NCBI GenBank assembly: GCA_028671895.1
Contig: CM053795.1
Location: 9,383,501 to 9,447,500 of the forward strand
Direction: 5' to 3'
Length of the DNA stretch: 64,000 nucleotides
Source: Oenanthe sinensis
Taxonomy: Eukaryota; Streptophyta; Magnoliopsida; Apiales; Apiaceae
The notes beneath the pieces are model-generated. The model had not been told where the DNA came from. It saw nothing but the letters and a program-made list of their open reading frames with translations, and made no database searches. Shown here in pieces: positions 48,911 through 61,613 of the stretch. Within the stretch, counting starts at the first letter, position 1, and each line of letters opens with the position of its first letter. A program made the position numbers and the translations under genes.

Positions 48911-50622
48911 ATTTTATTTTCTTATGCATAAAAATATTATTGTCATGTTTTCTTACTTTAAACAAGTTTTCAAGTTTTTATATTTATATGTATTCATTTA
49001 TTAAATTTAATTTCAGTTTGAATTCTTTTTATTATAAAAGAATATCAATGTATATTAATTAATCTTAAGAAACTAGTTAAAACATATTAAATTTATAATC
49101 TGAATTCTTTTGCTTAAAAAATATGAAAGAATATTAATTAATTAATCTTATCAAAACTAATTAAAATATTTTATTTTTAATGATGTTTAATTTTTCACTA
49201 GGTAGATTCTAGAAATTTAAGTAAATAGAATTTTTTTAATAAATATGAATAAAGAATACACGATAAATAACTTTTTAATGAATAAAAAATAAATTCCGTA
49301 AACATGAGTAACTAACAAATTACTCTAATTCTAATTCTTATAAGAAAACAAAATTAATTTAATCAAGATTAAAAAATTCACGTGACCAAAAAAAAAATTA
49401 AACACTTCATAATAGGTTTTCAAGTAGACTAAAATGGACCAATATAAATAAAATATTAAAATAAAACCATCATCAATTATTTTGAAATTAAGCATACATG
49501 ATTGCTTTGTAACAATAATATAGAAAAGATATTCTTCCATATACTTACTCTTTTGGATATTTATTTAAATCAAATAGATAATTTTCATCTTTTTTTGTTG
49601 TCTCCTTCATCATCAACCAAATTTGTTTCTTTTTTAACTTTTTGATTTTTTTCATCATCCGGAAATTTCAAAAATTTTGTCACAGCAGTAAAATATATAT
49701 TTGTCATTGTTATTACCTCTTTATGCAGATCTTTTGCCAAAAAACTATTCTTATCATCATTCTGATAATACTTTTTATTTAAATCCATTTCTTCCTCTCT
49801 TTTTTTTGATACTCCAATCTTCACAGTTTCTTGAGCTTAAAATTTTCTTCATATTCTTGATATTGGTCCTTTGAATTCATTAATTTTAGAGGTTTGATAT
49901 GAAAGTGAATAGTGTTGTACTAGTGTTTTTAAATTGGATACAGTAGTAGGAGTATTAATTAAGAGGGATAGTTTGACGGTATATTTACTTTTAATTAGGT
50001 CAAATGTTTAAATTTTCAAAAAAATAGACTAAATTGATAAATTTGCTTTGGGAGAGTAGAACGTCAAATAAAAAATAACAAGTATCGTACACTAGAACAT
50101 CAAACACTAAAAAATAGAGGAAGTAATTTCAACTTGTTTAATAAATAAATTGAGCTCAATGATTAAAATTTAGTTTCAATTTGCAAACTTGACTCGACTG
50201 AAAAGAAAAGAAAATTTAAAATCAAGATATTTAGAAGTCATACGTATAAAACGATATCTTTGAAGTAACCTCAAAGAAAAAAAGGTAAAAAATATCTTAA
50301 ACTATTATTTCCACTAAAATTTTGGGTCCGACGAGGAAAGACAGTGGTTTAAGTGCACCTGTACGGCTCTAAAGTTAAGTACTTGTAGGGTGCATGTTTA
50401 GACTCGTGTGTTGGGACGCATCTGATTGGAACTTCTTGATTGAATAAAGTAAATCGAAGTGTCAATATAAATTACTCATATAATAATAAAACGTCTTTGT
50501 TTAGTGGGGACAGACGTCACAGACCTAATCCCTATACAGAACAACAGTAACAAGTATATTATCCGTTAATTTAGCAAAACCAAAAAGCATTAATAATATA
50601 AAATTTTAATTTTAATATATTA
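48911..50622. other. AT-rich spacer, no supportable gene
   Basis: Includes a lysine-rich 79-codon open frame on the minus strand (49824-49585) with no recognised domain. Direction, splice context and composition give no reason to call it a gene. Confidence 0.4.
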
Positions 50623-50869
50623 CTCCCTATGTCACTTTTATTTCTTGACAGTTTTTCTTCAATACTTGATATGTATTTTAAGGTATATATAAAGTATAGT
50701 TCTATCATTTATTTTTTATTTTTTTTAAAATAAAAATTTAAACATCAAATTTTTATTCAAAAGAAAAAATAAATTAAAATAATTTATGCAACTATATTTT
50801 ATAGGAGTCTTAAAATCCGTGTCAAATCCTTTATCTCAAATGTTAAGAATCTATTGAGACAAGAGGGAG
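50623..50869. mobile_element. Stowaway-like MITE
   Basis: Left end CTCCCTATGTCACTTTTATT; inverted right end CTCCCTCTTGTCTCAATAGA; TA on both sides (50621-50622, 50870-50871). About 247 bp, AT-rich interior. Confidence 0.85.
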
Positions 50870-50871
50870 TA

Positions 50872-53326
50872 TTAATAAGATTAAACATTGAATATATGTT
50901 AGTATATCTAGATATTTAAATATGTTGTTAATACGATCTCATAAAATTTGTTATTATTTTTTTTAAAATTAATAATATAAATTTATATTTTAATATGTTA
51001 TTGATAAAGTTCGAGCAGTAATATATATTAATATCATATATATATATATATATCATATTTAAATGTCCTAATAGATATCAAAATTTTGAATTTTTCCTAG
51101 TATTTTGTGTAAATGTTTTATGATTATTATATATATATATATATATGTAATGTAATGTAAAGGACCAAGTACACTTTAACACTCAGTCAATCTAAATAAA
51201 AAATAAATAAAATTTCATGTTACAAGTTTATATTATCAGATCTTAATATTCTTACAATAAAATTTTATTTTAACTAACATAAATCGAAATAAAATATTAT
51301 AATTCAAATGGCTCCTTAAGATATTATCCTCACTGTTTTTTTTATACTAAAAAGTAAAAACAAATAATACAATTGTAAGGTAATATGTGTACTTTAGAGA
51401 AATAAGGATATGCCCTGTTTGAAAGATAGAGGTTTGAGAAAATATTAGAGATTTGAGAAAACATTAGAGGCTTGAGTCGTATTAGATGTTTGAACATGTA
51501 AATTGGTATTTTGTAGTTAGCGGATTGAAATAACGGTTTGGACTTAAAAAATAATTTTCAAAATACTACTTTTGAGGAATTTTTTCAATTAGAGGATTGA
51601 CATATGCCTAGTTAAAGTATAAAAAACTGCTCAAACAATTATTTATCAAACGATTTCATACGAAACAGCTAATTGAATCCGTTAGTCAAAATAACTTTTA
51701 ATTGATTAATCAAAAGAACTAATTTAATCCGCTATCGCTCGTTACCGAACATAACATGATCCACTAAAACAAGGCGGGGGAGATAGTGGTAGACTATCAC
51801 AATATGCACGGACCAATTCTTCTTCCACATGCGATCCAATCTTATTAATTAAAGTCTCATTTATTAACATGTGAAATCACTTATTTATATTTTTATACTT
51901 ATTAATCTTTTTATACTTTTAGGTGAAGCCTAATATATAAAACCGAAAACGGATGAATATAACACCCTTATTATTATTATTATTATTATTATCATCATCA
52001 TCATAAAAGTTTATCATATGACTAGTATTATTACTTTGAGTCTTTTGGATGCTTTAGGACTTGTCTATCAACCAAATAAACATACATGAACATCGTCACA
52101 ACTCACAAAGCACTGAGAATTACACACACTGACACACCGCTTGTTATCGGTTGGTGATCATTTTGTATTTTTTAAATTTAAAATAAGTTATTTATTTTAT
52201 ATATATATTTTTATATATTTTTTAAAAAAATAAATATTTTTTTTAAAATTTTAAAACTAAATATTATTTTTAAAATAAAAAATAAATTAATTATTTTCAG
52301 AAAAAAATACATACATACCTATTTTTTCTGAAAATAAACCCTTATTTTTAGAAAATAAGTGGTGGCCAACCAGTCGTTAGTATCAAGTGAAAGACAATGT
52401 GGATAGGTCATGGTTTTGGACCTTTCGGTGGCTATAAATAAAATTGGTTTATTATATATGTATTTTTACAATAAAGAGAGAGTAAAACCTTTAAAGTTGA
52501 GTTTATTATATCAATGTCTTGTTACTCCTACAAAATTATTATTTATAATGAAACACATTATATTATAATCAAATATTCCTTTTATTTGCCTAATATATCA
52601 TTTACAACGACACGCATTAAATAATTTGTGACATATTTAAATATTCTTTTTATTTACTTATATCTCATTATCATGTTCCTCCTACAAAAATGTCATTTAC
52701 GACATCACATTAAATCATTTGTGCCATGATTAAATATTCTTTCTGCCCTCATACAGAATTACATACAAAAATATATAAATAGAAAAAGGACCATTAGATT
52801 AATCTTAGGAAACTTTCACGAGATAATTAAAAAATAAGTTTTGAATTCCACATGACCCGCAGAGATAATTAATGACATTGGGCATGCTGGACTAATTTTC
52901 TAACTAAATAATCTTCTGGTAATACAGTGCCTCAGAAAACAGTGCCTCAGAAAACTTTCCTGAGATTAACCTTAAGATCCATATGCTCATATATAAATGT
53001 TTAAATGATATTAAAGAGACTACTCGAAACAGTTTCTCATTGTTCAAAAAAAAAAAGAAAAAAAGAAAGAAAGATTAGCAAATGGAGCATTGTTTGCCAC
53101 AAGGTTACTCCAGAAGACTGAGACTGGTGTTGTTTTTTACATGCATCACATTCATAGTCGAGAGTCGAGACACATGTTTACTGGGATGTTCAATATTCTG
53201 GATAGCAAACTATCCACAGCCGAACCAAGACTGGTTGGATTAAAGGAAGTATAGACAGGGGAAGGGTGGGTGAGGCCGTGAGGGGGGGGGTACAGGTGTA
53301 TTTGGTGCTAACAATGTTCTTTAGGA
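50872..53326. other. Repeat-rich spacer before the coiled-coil gene
   Basis: Contains AT microsatellites near 51037 and 51129, a TTA/TCA microsatellite at 51967-52004, a possible degraded TIR element at about 51409-51762 (ends TGCCCTGTTTG and CGAACATAACA), and a G-run at 53282-53290. No gene is seen; the last part may be the 3' UTR of the coiled-coil gene. Confidence 0.5.
51967..52004. repeat. (TTA)n-(TCA)n microsatellite
   Basis: About nine TTA units run into four TCA units. Simple repeat in spacer DNA. Confidence 0.85.
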
Positions 53327-56300
53327 TTATTTTGCTACACCTGGAGGGCAGGGAGATGATTTATCCTGGAAATGTTGGTTTGCATCTGCATCTCGAACAT
53401 TAGAAATTTTCTCTGCTTCTTCTTTCTCAAGCATAGCCTGTCTTTGCATTGTTTTCACCATCTCCTTCATTGACTTCTCCTCTCCCTCAAGTTGCATTTT
53501 CACTATCATCTCAGCTTCCTTATCAAGTGGGCTAAAATATTCATCAATGGCAGCTTCCTGCAGACAATAATCATGATTACGAAAGAAAAAAGGAAAATAA
53601 TGCAACAAAAGCAATACTTCCTCCTCTTAGTATTTGAAAGTGATGATTTAACACAATTATTAAGAGAAGATACTCCCTCTAATAAAAATGCCAATATGCC
53701 CTAAAAAATGAATGGTTGAATATTTTTTAGAAAAAGAGAATGAAGTATGGAAGCGTAAATAAGTAAGAACCGATGGATGGGTCTAGAAAGAGTGCTTGGA
53801 AATGAAAGATATTATTTAGAGAAATTTATAGTAAAAACTTTCCTTAACAGAGACTTGATCGACAAGGAGGAAACCATTGATCATGCTCAGCTGTGCAAAT
53901 GAAGTGCGACAGAGGGGATCAATCTTAATATCTTTTAAACCATTGATGATGCTCCGCTGTATGGCTGTACCCTACCCCATGGAATACAAAAATTACAGAC
54001 TTGTCACCAATCATTAGACAGAGTTAGATCAAACAATTTTATAGTTGGTAGTCAGCATGCAATTCAAGGATGACATTACCTCGACCAACATAGAGAACTA
54101 TGAATTACTGGTTTAGCAGAGTTAGATCAAACAGATGACAAATAATTTATAGTTGGGACAAACACCAACTTGTAATCACCTCCGAGTGGCATGATAGTTT
54201 GTAGAGGAGAGAATAACATGGAAGTGCTGTAGTTGAAGTTTCAGATACAGAGTGTAATAATGAAAGTGAGAGATGAAAGCTCAATAAAAACAAGAAAGAT
54301 TTTGAGATCTCTTAATATATCAGTAAAAAGATTAAAGATATCTTATTGTACCAATATTCCTTCAATATGAACCCGTATAAGTTCCTCTTCGAATTCTTCA
54401 AATTTACAATTCCGTCTCCTCCTAGCTGTTAAAGATAAAGGTGGGGGAAGTACTGGTACCCAATTTTCATGTCCTCACTCAATATCGACTTCCAGAAATT
54501 GTGCCACAATCGAACATGTGACTCTTAGTCCAAATTTCACCATACATATTATGGCAACTTACAACCAAGAGAGCCCCTTCTTATTAGTCCTTTTGCAGGC
54601 GATTTCTTGTATCACCATAATGTGCATTATAGTCAATGTAAACAGAAAAAATATTGTGTTTATGATGAAAGCAAGCCAAAGCTTAAAAACTTGTTGGACA
54701 AGTTCTTTTTGTAAATTAATTATGTAAATGGCACACTAATAGGTTGGAGAAATAGCAATGCTCTTCACGAATAGGCTGGTGTTACAATTTGGATACTTGG
54801 GCCAAATTTAATTACGGATAGTTACATGCAAATAATATAAGAAGCAAGTGATACTCACTGTTTCTTCCAGCTTCTTATTTAAAGATTGCTATCTCTTCTA
54901 CCATACGTCGCACCTCTGATAACGTGACCTGCTCAGGGATCTTTTTAAGGGCTGATTTCCTTTCTTCTGCCTAGCACAGAATCACAAAAAGAAAAAATAT
55001 AAAAAACCACGATCAGGATGGAGAGACCAATTAAAAAAAAGTCAAGGGATAGTGATTCATATAATGAAAAGAAAAAAAAGCGATACAGCATAGTTTTTCC
55101 ATAGATAAATTACTACTTATAATGTTTTAATTCAAAATGGAATGTATTTCGGAAAATAGAAGTCACAGTCCAGTACTCCAGTTTCCCAGGATTTCTCCCA
55201 TCTTGACCAGACAAAACTATTCTCGAAGAAATACTATATATCTATTCAAGATATACAGATTTCAAGATTCTGATCTAGGAATGAAATTCTTAACAATAGA
55301 AAATTATCATGTTAAAAATGACTAAATTTCCCCCCAAAAATTTAGAGAACATCTGAGAACTAAAAGCATGCCACTTATGATGATATAATAAGAGAACATC
55401 AAGTGGATTATAAAATTAATCACTTATCTAGTTCAAGAGTAACAACAAAAAGCTATCTTTTGCGTAACAGTGACTTCAGCATATGTTGTGAGCAATAGAT
55501 TTTTACCTATGTTACTCGGACTCGGCTAGAAGTGTCCAACATGGATACGTGTCCAAGTATCGGACTCGGCAATATTTTGAAAAATATACATGTTTTTGGC
55601 CTAAAATAAGTGTCCAAGTCCGAGTGTCCATGTCCGAGTGTCGAGTGTCCGACACGGGTACTCGAAGTTAAAATGAAGAGTCCGAGTAACATAGATTTTT
55701 ACCATTTATGTTTGTTAGCTCTAAGCTATTTACATGGATAGCATAATAAAAGTCTATATCAATTATCAATAATGTGAAGGACTGGAGTGCGAGATATATA
55801 TGTTTGCAGATGGTATTAAAAAAGCACAAGGTTTTAACAAGATATTACCAAGTAGAAGCATATCTTCTATATGAATGCAAAATCTGTATCTAGTTTGATA
55901 ATTAACTGCATTCCAGGATAAGGATATGTAACACATACCAAGACAAGGATGTATAACACCGTCTAGGTTTTTCCACGCCATGCGTAGTGCATGCCGAACA
56001 TTCAAACAACAATTTATCACCAAATGAATTTTATATGTGTAGTAAACTTCCCACAAGTTAATAAATTGAAGAACTACATATATGTCTCTTTCTGTTGTCT
56101 TAATTTACTGCAAATAAATCACCCTCTAACTTAATCATTCACAAGTACTGGCTTGCATCATTATATCATTACTCATTACAGATAGTTTCTCCTCTTTTCT
56201 CGTGTAAAACAGCTCTTCCAATGGAAGTACCCAACTGCAACCAGGAAATGCAACACACAGATTGATGTAAATTCAGTTTATGGGGAAAATATAGACCTTT

Positions 56301-56413
56301 GCGAGACGCTGCTGTATCTGGAGTCTGTAAGATCTGAATCGATGCTCTTCATATCCGGAAAGAACCCTAGCATAGAACATTGCTCTCCTTCCAAATTCTA
56401 TAAGCTTCTCCAT
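53327..56413 (-). CDS. Small coiled-coil protein gene with an apparent one-base frameshift
   Basis: Coding exons (minus): 56413-56297 (117 nt), 54970-54859 (112 nt) and 53557-53327 (231 nt, ending TAA). A non-coding leader exon ends at 57120 with a clean GT donor, and its partner acceptor is at 56438. Exon 1 encodes MEKLIEFGRRAMFYARVLSG and is phase 0 at its end. Exon 3 starts in phase 0 with EAAIDEYFSPLDKEAEMIVK, then a long charged helix. Exon 2 begins AEERKSALKKIPEQVTLSEV but is 112 nt, one more than a multiple of three, and runs into TAA after VRRMVEE. One base fewer near 54899 opens NKKLEET, which joins exon 3 correctly. As read, the product is cut at about 70 residues; without the extra base it would be about 152. 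Helical, Glu/Lys-rich, no signal peptide. Family name not recognised. It may be a fresh pseudogene or an assembly error. Confidence 0.75.
54860..54970 (-). other. Frameshifted exon of the coiled-coil gene
   Basis: The disrupted exon discussed in the parent entry. Coding quality is good on both sides of a point near 54898-54904, in frames that differ by one. The site is not a homopolymer, which makes a simple length-calling error less likely but not excluded. Confidence 0.7.
55508..55693. mobile_element. MITE with perfect 16-bp TIRs and an 8-10 bp target duplication
   Basis: Ends TATGTTACTCGGACTC and GAGTCCGAGTAACATA are perfect inverted repeats. Both sides carry GATTTTTACC (55498-55507 and 55694-55703). 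The duplication length of 8-10 fits hAT (8) or Mutator-like (9-10) elements. Internal GTGTCC/GGACAC and CGAGTGTC motifs repeat. It sits in intron 1-2 of the coiled-coil gene and looks intact at the ends, so it is probably young. Confidence 0.88.
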
Positions 56414-56457
56414 TGAGCTTCTCCTATGCACTAAATTCTGCACAGTCATTTAGCAAA

Positions 56458-56486
56458 AAAGAAGAAGAAGAAGAAGAAGAAAAACG
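56458..56486. repeat. (GAA)n microsatellite
   Basis: About eight GAA units directly upstream of the first coding exon of the coiled-coil gene (minus-strand TTC tract in the preceding intron). Confidence 0.85.
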
Positions 56487-57120
56487 TAGGCTGCATAGTC
56501 ATAAGGATTAAATATACTTCATATTTAACATTTGAATAAACTGAACTCGTCATCAAAAATAAAATAAAATAATAATAATAAAAAACAGAGCTCAATCTAA
56601 TTATGCTGAATCAAATTAAAAGTTCAACATACAATTAAACCTTCCTAAGCTCAGAGTAGTCACCTGTCAATCAAAATGGATCAATAGATAAGAGACTCTC
56701 AATATATACTCACCAATGCATCAATCAGTAAATGTTGAACTTTAGGTTTCGACATTCTATCCAATAGAGTTATGTGCACTCAATGGTCTAATCAACTGTT
56801 TTTCCCAACATGACTAATTGTAAAATTTTAAAATGCATGCCACCAACTGAGTCCCGAACCCTCAACTTCGGGTATCAACTGGACTGCATTGCTTATCCAA
56901 ACATTCAGCAATCGTTTTTAGAGGGCTTAAAACGAGACTACTCATGGTTTATACTTTCCAGCACTGACCGGATATATATAAGATAGATACATACATACAT
57001 ACGCTTATAGGATTTTTATCTACATGGATTGATGCATACATTATACATATAGACACCAAGACACGTAAAATAAGAACAAAAACGTCAATGATTAAAAAAA
57101 TGTTTAAAATCGAAATTACC

Positions 57121-57250
57121 TGAAAGTCTGAAGATAATTGGGCAACAGGTGGTGAAAACTGACTCGGGAATCGCGAATCGGAAAGCCGGAAACATGGGAA
57201 ACTAATCGTACTTTCCTCGATGTCAATTTTAGTTATGAGACTGCAGTTAT
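57121..57250 (-). other. Non-coding leader exon of the coiled-coil gene
   Basis: On the minus strand the segment ends TTCAG at 57120/57121 followed by GTAATTT, a good donor. Its pairing with the acceptor TGTGCAG before 56437 leaves the ATG at 56413 as the first in-frame start. The 5' limit is uncertain. Confidence 0.45.
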
Positions 57251-57274
57251 ATGCATCAGTCAAAACAATTACTC

Positions 57275-57405
57275 CTTTTTTTTTTGACTAATTTGGCTTA
57301 TAGCCTTACAAATGAGTATCTGTTCTAAAGAAATTTTCGGGGTGAGCCAGAGTCGAACCCAGGACCTGGGACGACAGAGGATAAGCCCTCAACCACTTGG
57401 CCTTT
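57275..57405 (-). mobile_element. tRNA-derived SINE (Au-like)
   Basis: On the minus strand it has a polymerase III A-box-like GGCCAAGTGGTTGAGGGC (57397-57380) and a B-box-like GGGTTCGACTCTGGCT (57357-57342), then a 3' part ending in a run of A (T-run at 57275-57285 on the plus strand). This is the layout of plant tRNA-related SINEs. A diverged relative lies at 62346-62425. Confidence 0.75.
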
Positions 57406-57954
57406 AGAATCGAGAGTTTTGATCAGAGTTTTTACAGCATACTAAAAATTATTATTTTTAATAAAAATTTTAGTTTAATATTTTTATTCATAAAAATATG
57501 TTTAAAAATATTAATTTTAAATATTTAGTCAAAACTCCTAAATATATGTGTCAAAAAATCGAACGTCAATTATTTTCAAACAGTTATTTTCAAACGGAGG
57601 GAGTATATTTTATTGTTATTTTTTGTCAAGAAATCAATTTTAATTTTATGTATGTATGATTGTGTGTTTGTGTGCTGCAACAAATTTTTAAAGGGACTCA
57701 AAAGCAGATTAATTTTCGAAACTACCTCTATATACTTAACTGAATATTTGGGCATCGACTTGTTTCAATTCCTGTGTGTTTTATAATGGGAACAGTATAC
57801 TGGTTCATTTTCATCTGTTCAAACTTAGAAATCGAATCTGCATTTGTTTAGTCTACTTAAATTACAAGGCTCGATCAAATTATCCAAAAAAATAAACTCA
57901 CGTCCTTGTTCATTTTCAAATCTGTATGTTCGTGTACTATATAATACACCAACC
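57406..57954. other. Spacer with a truncated Stowaway end
   Basis: GGAGGGAGTA at about 57597-57606 resembles a Stowaway right end, preceded by AAAAATCGAACGTC, but no left partner is present. Otherwise AT-rich sequence. Confidence 0.4.
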
Positions 57955-59212
57955 TCTATATTATATTATTATAATCGAAAAATTAAAAGTTTTGATCGTC
58001 GGTATGGTAATGGGTGAACAATATAAAAAATCTTAACCGGACAATTTTATGTAAATCATAGAAACAATCTTAACCATTAAATTTTAATAAAATATAATTT
58101 TAAAAAGAATATAATCATACATACAACTCTAACCCCAGTAATCCTTGATAGGATAATACTATATTATATTTAAATTATATTCTATATTTTTTACGAATCC
58201 TACTTATCATATAATTTTTATTTAATATATCATTAAAATTTATGATAAACAATATGTATTTTTTAATTTCCATTTATTTCTCTGTTTTAATCGCATAACA
58301 CAAATTATTTATTAAAACACAAGCTCTACTCAAATTAGAAGAACTTTGCTCAAATTAGAACAACCAGTTCTCATTAATACCCATATGTTCAAATTACAAG
58401 ACCGACTTCAACACCCTATATACAACTCTAACCCCCGATAGTTCTCTTTTTATACAACTCATCACGGATAGAATAATATTTTATTATATTTTATGAATAT
58501 TAAAATAATAATATTATTTTATTAACATTAATTAAATTTTATCACTATGTTATATCCATATTATCTATACTTTTATATTATATTATTAAAAAAAACTTCT
58601 ATCTTAATTAGAATATATAGTTGTACTCACAAATCACAATCTACTAATATGTTTCAATTTTCTTCATCGCTCAAACACTTTAATTTATTTAAAATTATAA
58701 TTTTATAATTAAATTTTTTGAATGTTAAAATTATATTATATTTTACCTACATTAAAATATACTCTTTTATTTAAATTTTAGTTAAGATATTTCTAATTTA
58801 TTTGTAACTCTAATATACAACTCTTTTTACCATCTGTAAGTTTTCTTTCTATACGACTTTTTTAATGCAATTATAATATAATTATAATTTAATTTTAAAA
58901 CATATATATTTTACATATAACTCTATCATCAGTGAGTCATTTTTTGTACAACAATCTAATAACATATCTCACTTCACTTCTATTTGAAACTACAACTTAT
59001 TAATTAAATCGAATGAATATTAAAATTTATTAATTAAATCTCAGAAATATTAAAATAATATTATTATTTTATCTATACATAATTTTTATTATATATTATA
59101 TTATCATAGTCGATATAATAAAAAAATTTAAATTATATATTTAAATCATATAAAATAATTAATATATAATTTATTAATCCCGTCCTGTTTTGCACGGGTT
59201 ACTACAATCTAA
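57955..59212 (+). mobile_element. Candidate non-autonomous Helitron, about 1.26 kb
   Basis: Starts TCTATATTATATTATTATAA followed by TCGAAAAATTAAAAG, similar to plant Helitron 5' ends. It ends with a hairpin CCCGT...ACGGG (59179-59198), ten bases, and CTAA (59209-59212), fitting the hairpin plus CTRR rule. There are no inverted terminal repeats. The AT-rich interior contains several copies of ACAACTCTAACCCC (58122, 58421) and ACTTATTAATTAAA-type phrases. No Rep/helicase frame. The flanking bases (C left, A right) do not match the usual A|T insertion site, so the exact ends are uncertain. Confidence 0.55.
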
Positions 59213-59616
59213 ATATCAAACCGTATAAAGTTTGATCAAGAAGCTCCCGCAAACGCACAACCAAGAAAAAATCGGCATACTTGTTTAAAGGAACCATGAT
59301 TATTTGCCTACGCATTGCACATAAACGTAACTGTCACCACATGCCTACCAGTGCACTCACCACAGAACACTACAATTTTTACAACATAGATTAACAAGGC
59401 ATCTTTAAAGAACGGCCAAGAAGAAATACTAACATCATTCACAATCTAATACCACAAACTCCACAATACTGTGCTCAAAGTTTCAGGACAATGTCATTAT
59501 GGATCTGTGTAACAAAGTAACAAACTGCCACACTATTAGACATTAAGATTTTTTTTGTTAAAAGAACAAAAACAAAAGAGCGTATCGCATTCACTGCCAT
59601 TACAACCACAGCCATA

Positions 59617-61613
59617 TCAGTTTCTTCTCTTCTTCTTCTTCTTCTCTTCTTCGTTGTCAGATGCATTCCTCAACTGCAACAAGACAAACAAATGTCAAAC
59701 ATTGTGCTAGAATAAGCTATAGTTAGACGGACAGGAAACCACAACAATATACAGCTAATATGCTTGAGAATAAAAATCCAACTGCTCACCATGATAATAA
59801 GGATGCGGACAAAGACTGCAACAAAATCAGTAAAGAGAGTCAGTGCGTGCTTCACATAGTCCAGATCTCCAAAATGGGCTTTCTCTATTATGTCTTGGGT
59901 ATCAACTACCATGTAGCCCACAAATATAAGCAGCCCAAAGTACAACTGCCAAATCCAATCAAACAAAAATGTCAATTTTTCTTCTTTATCAGCATTTTTA
60001 TGCTTATTCCTAGAAGCTTGTAACGACTCTAGTTGATTCTAAAAGCAGCAGAACTTCAACTGAAGGCCATTCAGTTTCACATAAAGCTTTGTTTAAAATT
60101 TATAGTAAAGTAAATAAGCAAAATATTTAGAAAGTGAACAAGTGACCTAAAAAACATTCCAAACATACCTCAAACTTAAACATTGCCAGGGATCCACCAA
60201 AAATGGAAGATGCAAAATGCAACCAGAAAAGGATGGATACACCAGAAGAGAGAAGACCACCTAGGTAGAGGTACTCTCGACGCCTAGCTAACATGGCAGC
60301 TGCCGAGAAACAAGCAAAGGCCACAGCAGTTCCCACAAATGCACCAACAAGAATGCTGCAACATTAAAAGAAAAATTTAACAAAGCTAGCAATTAAACAT
60401 CACGAAGAAAGCAGAACTACACAAGGAAAAATCACAATTTTAGTAGGAAGGCAACAATTATCCTAACATCTTACCTGGGATCGAAATTAATGGCCAGATC
60501 AATCAGGGGACCAATAGAGGCTCCTTGAAGTAGTCCAGCTGCCATCAACAGCGAAACCCTCTTTTGCTGCACATTAACAACAAAAGGTCAATCTCCAAGC
60601 AAACAAAAAAAAATAAAAAAAATCTTAACGGTACAAATAGCAAACAAATAATTACCTCTTCATGAGGAGGAGTTGCAAGTAGCCAAGCCATGGTGGCGAT
60701 GCATCCAATTGTAGTAAGAAGACCTCCAATATTCCAAAGGACATGGAAATAAGCCCCAACTGCTGATGCAATCAGAGCACAACATAGTGAAAGATAAACC
60801 TGCAACATTGAGCAACAACATAAGAATCATGAAACCGTGTACTAAATCAGAACTCAACTTAGCATAAAACAAGTCCCAACAAGACTAATCCCCTTGTAAA
60901 AATCCACAAAATTAAAAAATAATAATGGTATTAGCAAAAACAGGTAAGAACCCTTCAACGAACACTCAAAAATTATAATTGGGAGAACCAAATCCCCCCA
61001 ACAAAAATCACAGAATTTAAACAACTAAGCTAAATATCTACAGAATCTGATTCTTCCACCAATGAAATCAAAGAATTGGTACAAATTCATATATATATAT
61101 ATATAAATGGATATATACTCGTGAATCTATATTTTCAAAATTGATGATCATTAATCAACTCCAAACCTAAATTCATCATGTGCAGAAGAATCAGACACAA
61201 CTTTGCTACCAAAAACCACAGAATAATCTTTATCAAACGCATAAACTCAGACTTAATATCAGCATAATCTCGTATATTCATACAGAGTACACGACGCACA
61301 AATATAAACACATATTAGATATAATCACACATCATTAATCACCAACCCTAATTTATAATATACAATATAAACGGTAAACGGTTTAATTTACCGGCAAAAA
61401 AGTCAATGATAAAAAGATCACAGAAATGAATCGAATTAAAAATCAAGAAGAGAGAGATCGAGAAAGGGAAAGAGAGAGAGGAGAGATCGAAACCTGTTTG
61501 AGATGATTTTGAACAGTGGGAGAGATTTGACGGAAATTCTTGAGAGAATCGTAACTCCAACTGTTACGAGACGACGTTGATTGAGATTCGAAGAACGATG
61601 CGAACGAGTCCAT
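59617..61613 (-). CDS. BI-1: Bax inhibitor-1, 6 exons, 251 aa
   Basis: ER membrane protein of the TMBIM family that suppresses programmed cell death and affects calcium flux. Exons (minus): 61613-61494, 60799-60656, 60566-60475, 60355-60169, 59945-59790, 59673-59617; sum 756 nt, all phases agree. The N-terminus MDSFASFFESQ and SWSYDSLKNFRQISPTVQNH are typical of plant BI-1. Six to seven membrane segments follow, with blocks VLWNIGGLLTTIGCIATMAW, ARRREYLYLGGLLSSGVSIL and YFGLLIFVGYMVVDTQDIIE, then the family's last hydrophobic stretch TDFVAVFVRILIIM. The tail is charged (NEEEKKKKKRRN), the region known in Arabidopsis to matter for calmodulin binding and function. Arabidopsis BI-1 is about 247 aa. 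Confidence 0.96.

Noticed and set aside
49585..49824. 79-codon lysine-rich minus-strand frame
   Set aside because: Low complexity in AT-rich spacer, no domain, no splice context.
51409..51762. Possible hAT- or Harbinger-type MITE
   Set aside because: The ends TGCCCTGTTTG and CGAACATAACA are only loosely inverted and no target duplication was found.
53666..53720. TACTCCCTCT at about 53669 as a Stowaway end
   Set aside because: No matching right end within 400 bp; at most a truncated copy.
53866..53968. Possible extra exon in the last intron of the coiled-coil gene (minus sense, contains SIINGLKDIKIDPLCRTS)
   Set aside because: Exons 54970-54859 and 53557-53327 join directly in phase 0 with a continuous coiled coil, so an exon here is not needed and its own splice sites are weak.
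57590..57606. GGAGGGAGTA as a Stowaway right end
   Set aside because: No left partner was found upstream, so a complete element is not supported.
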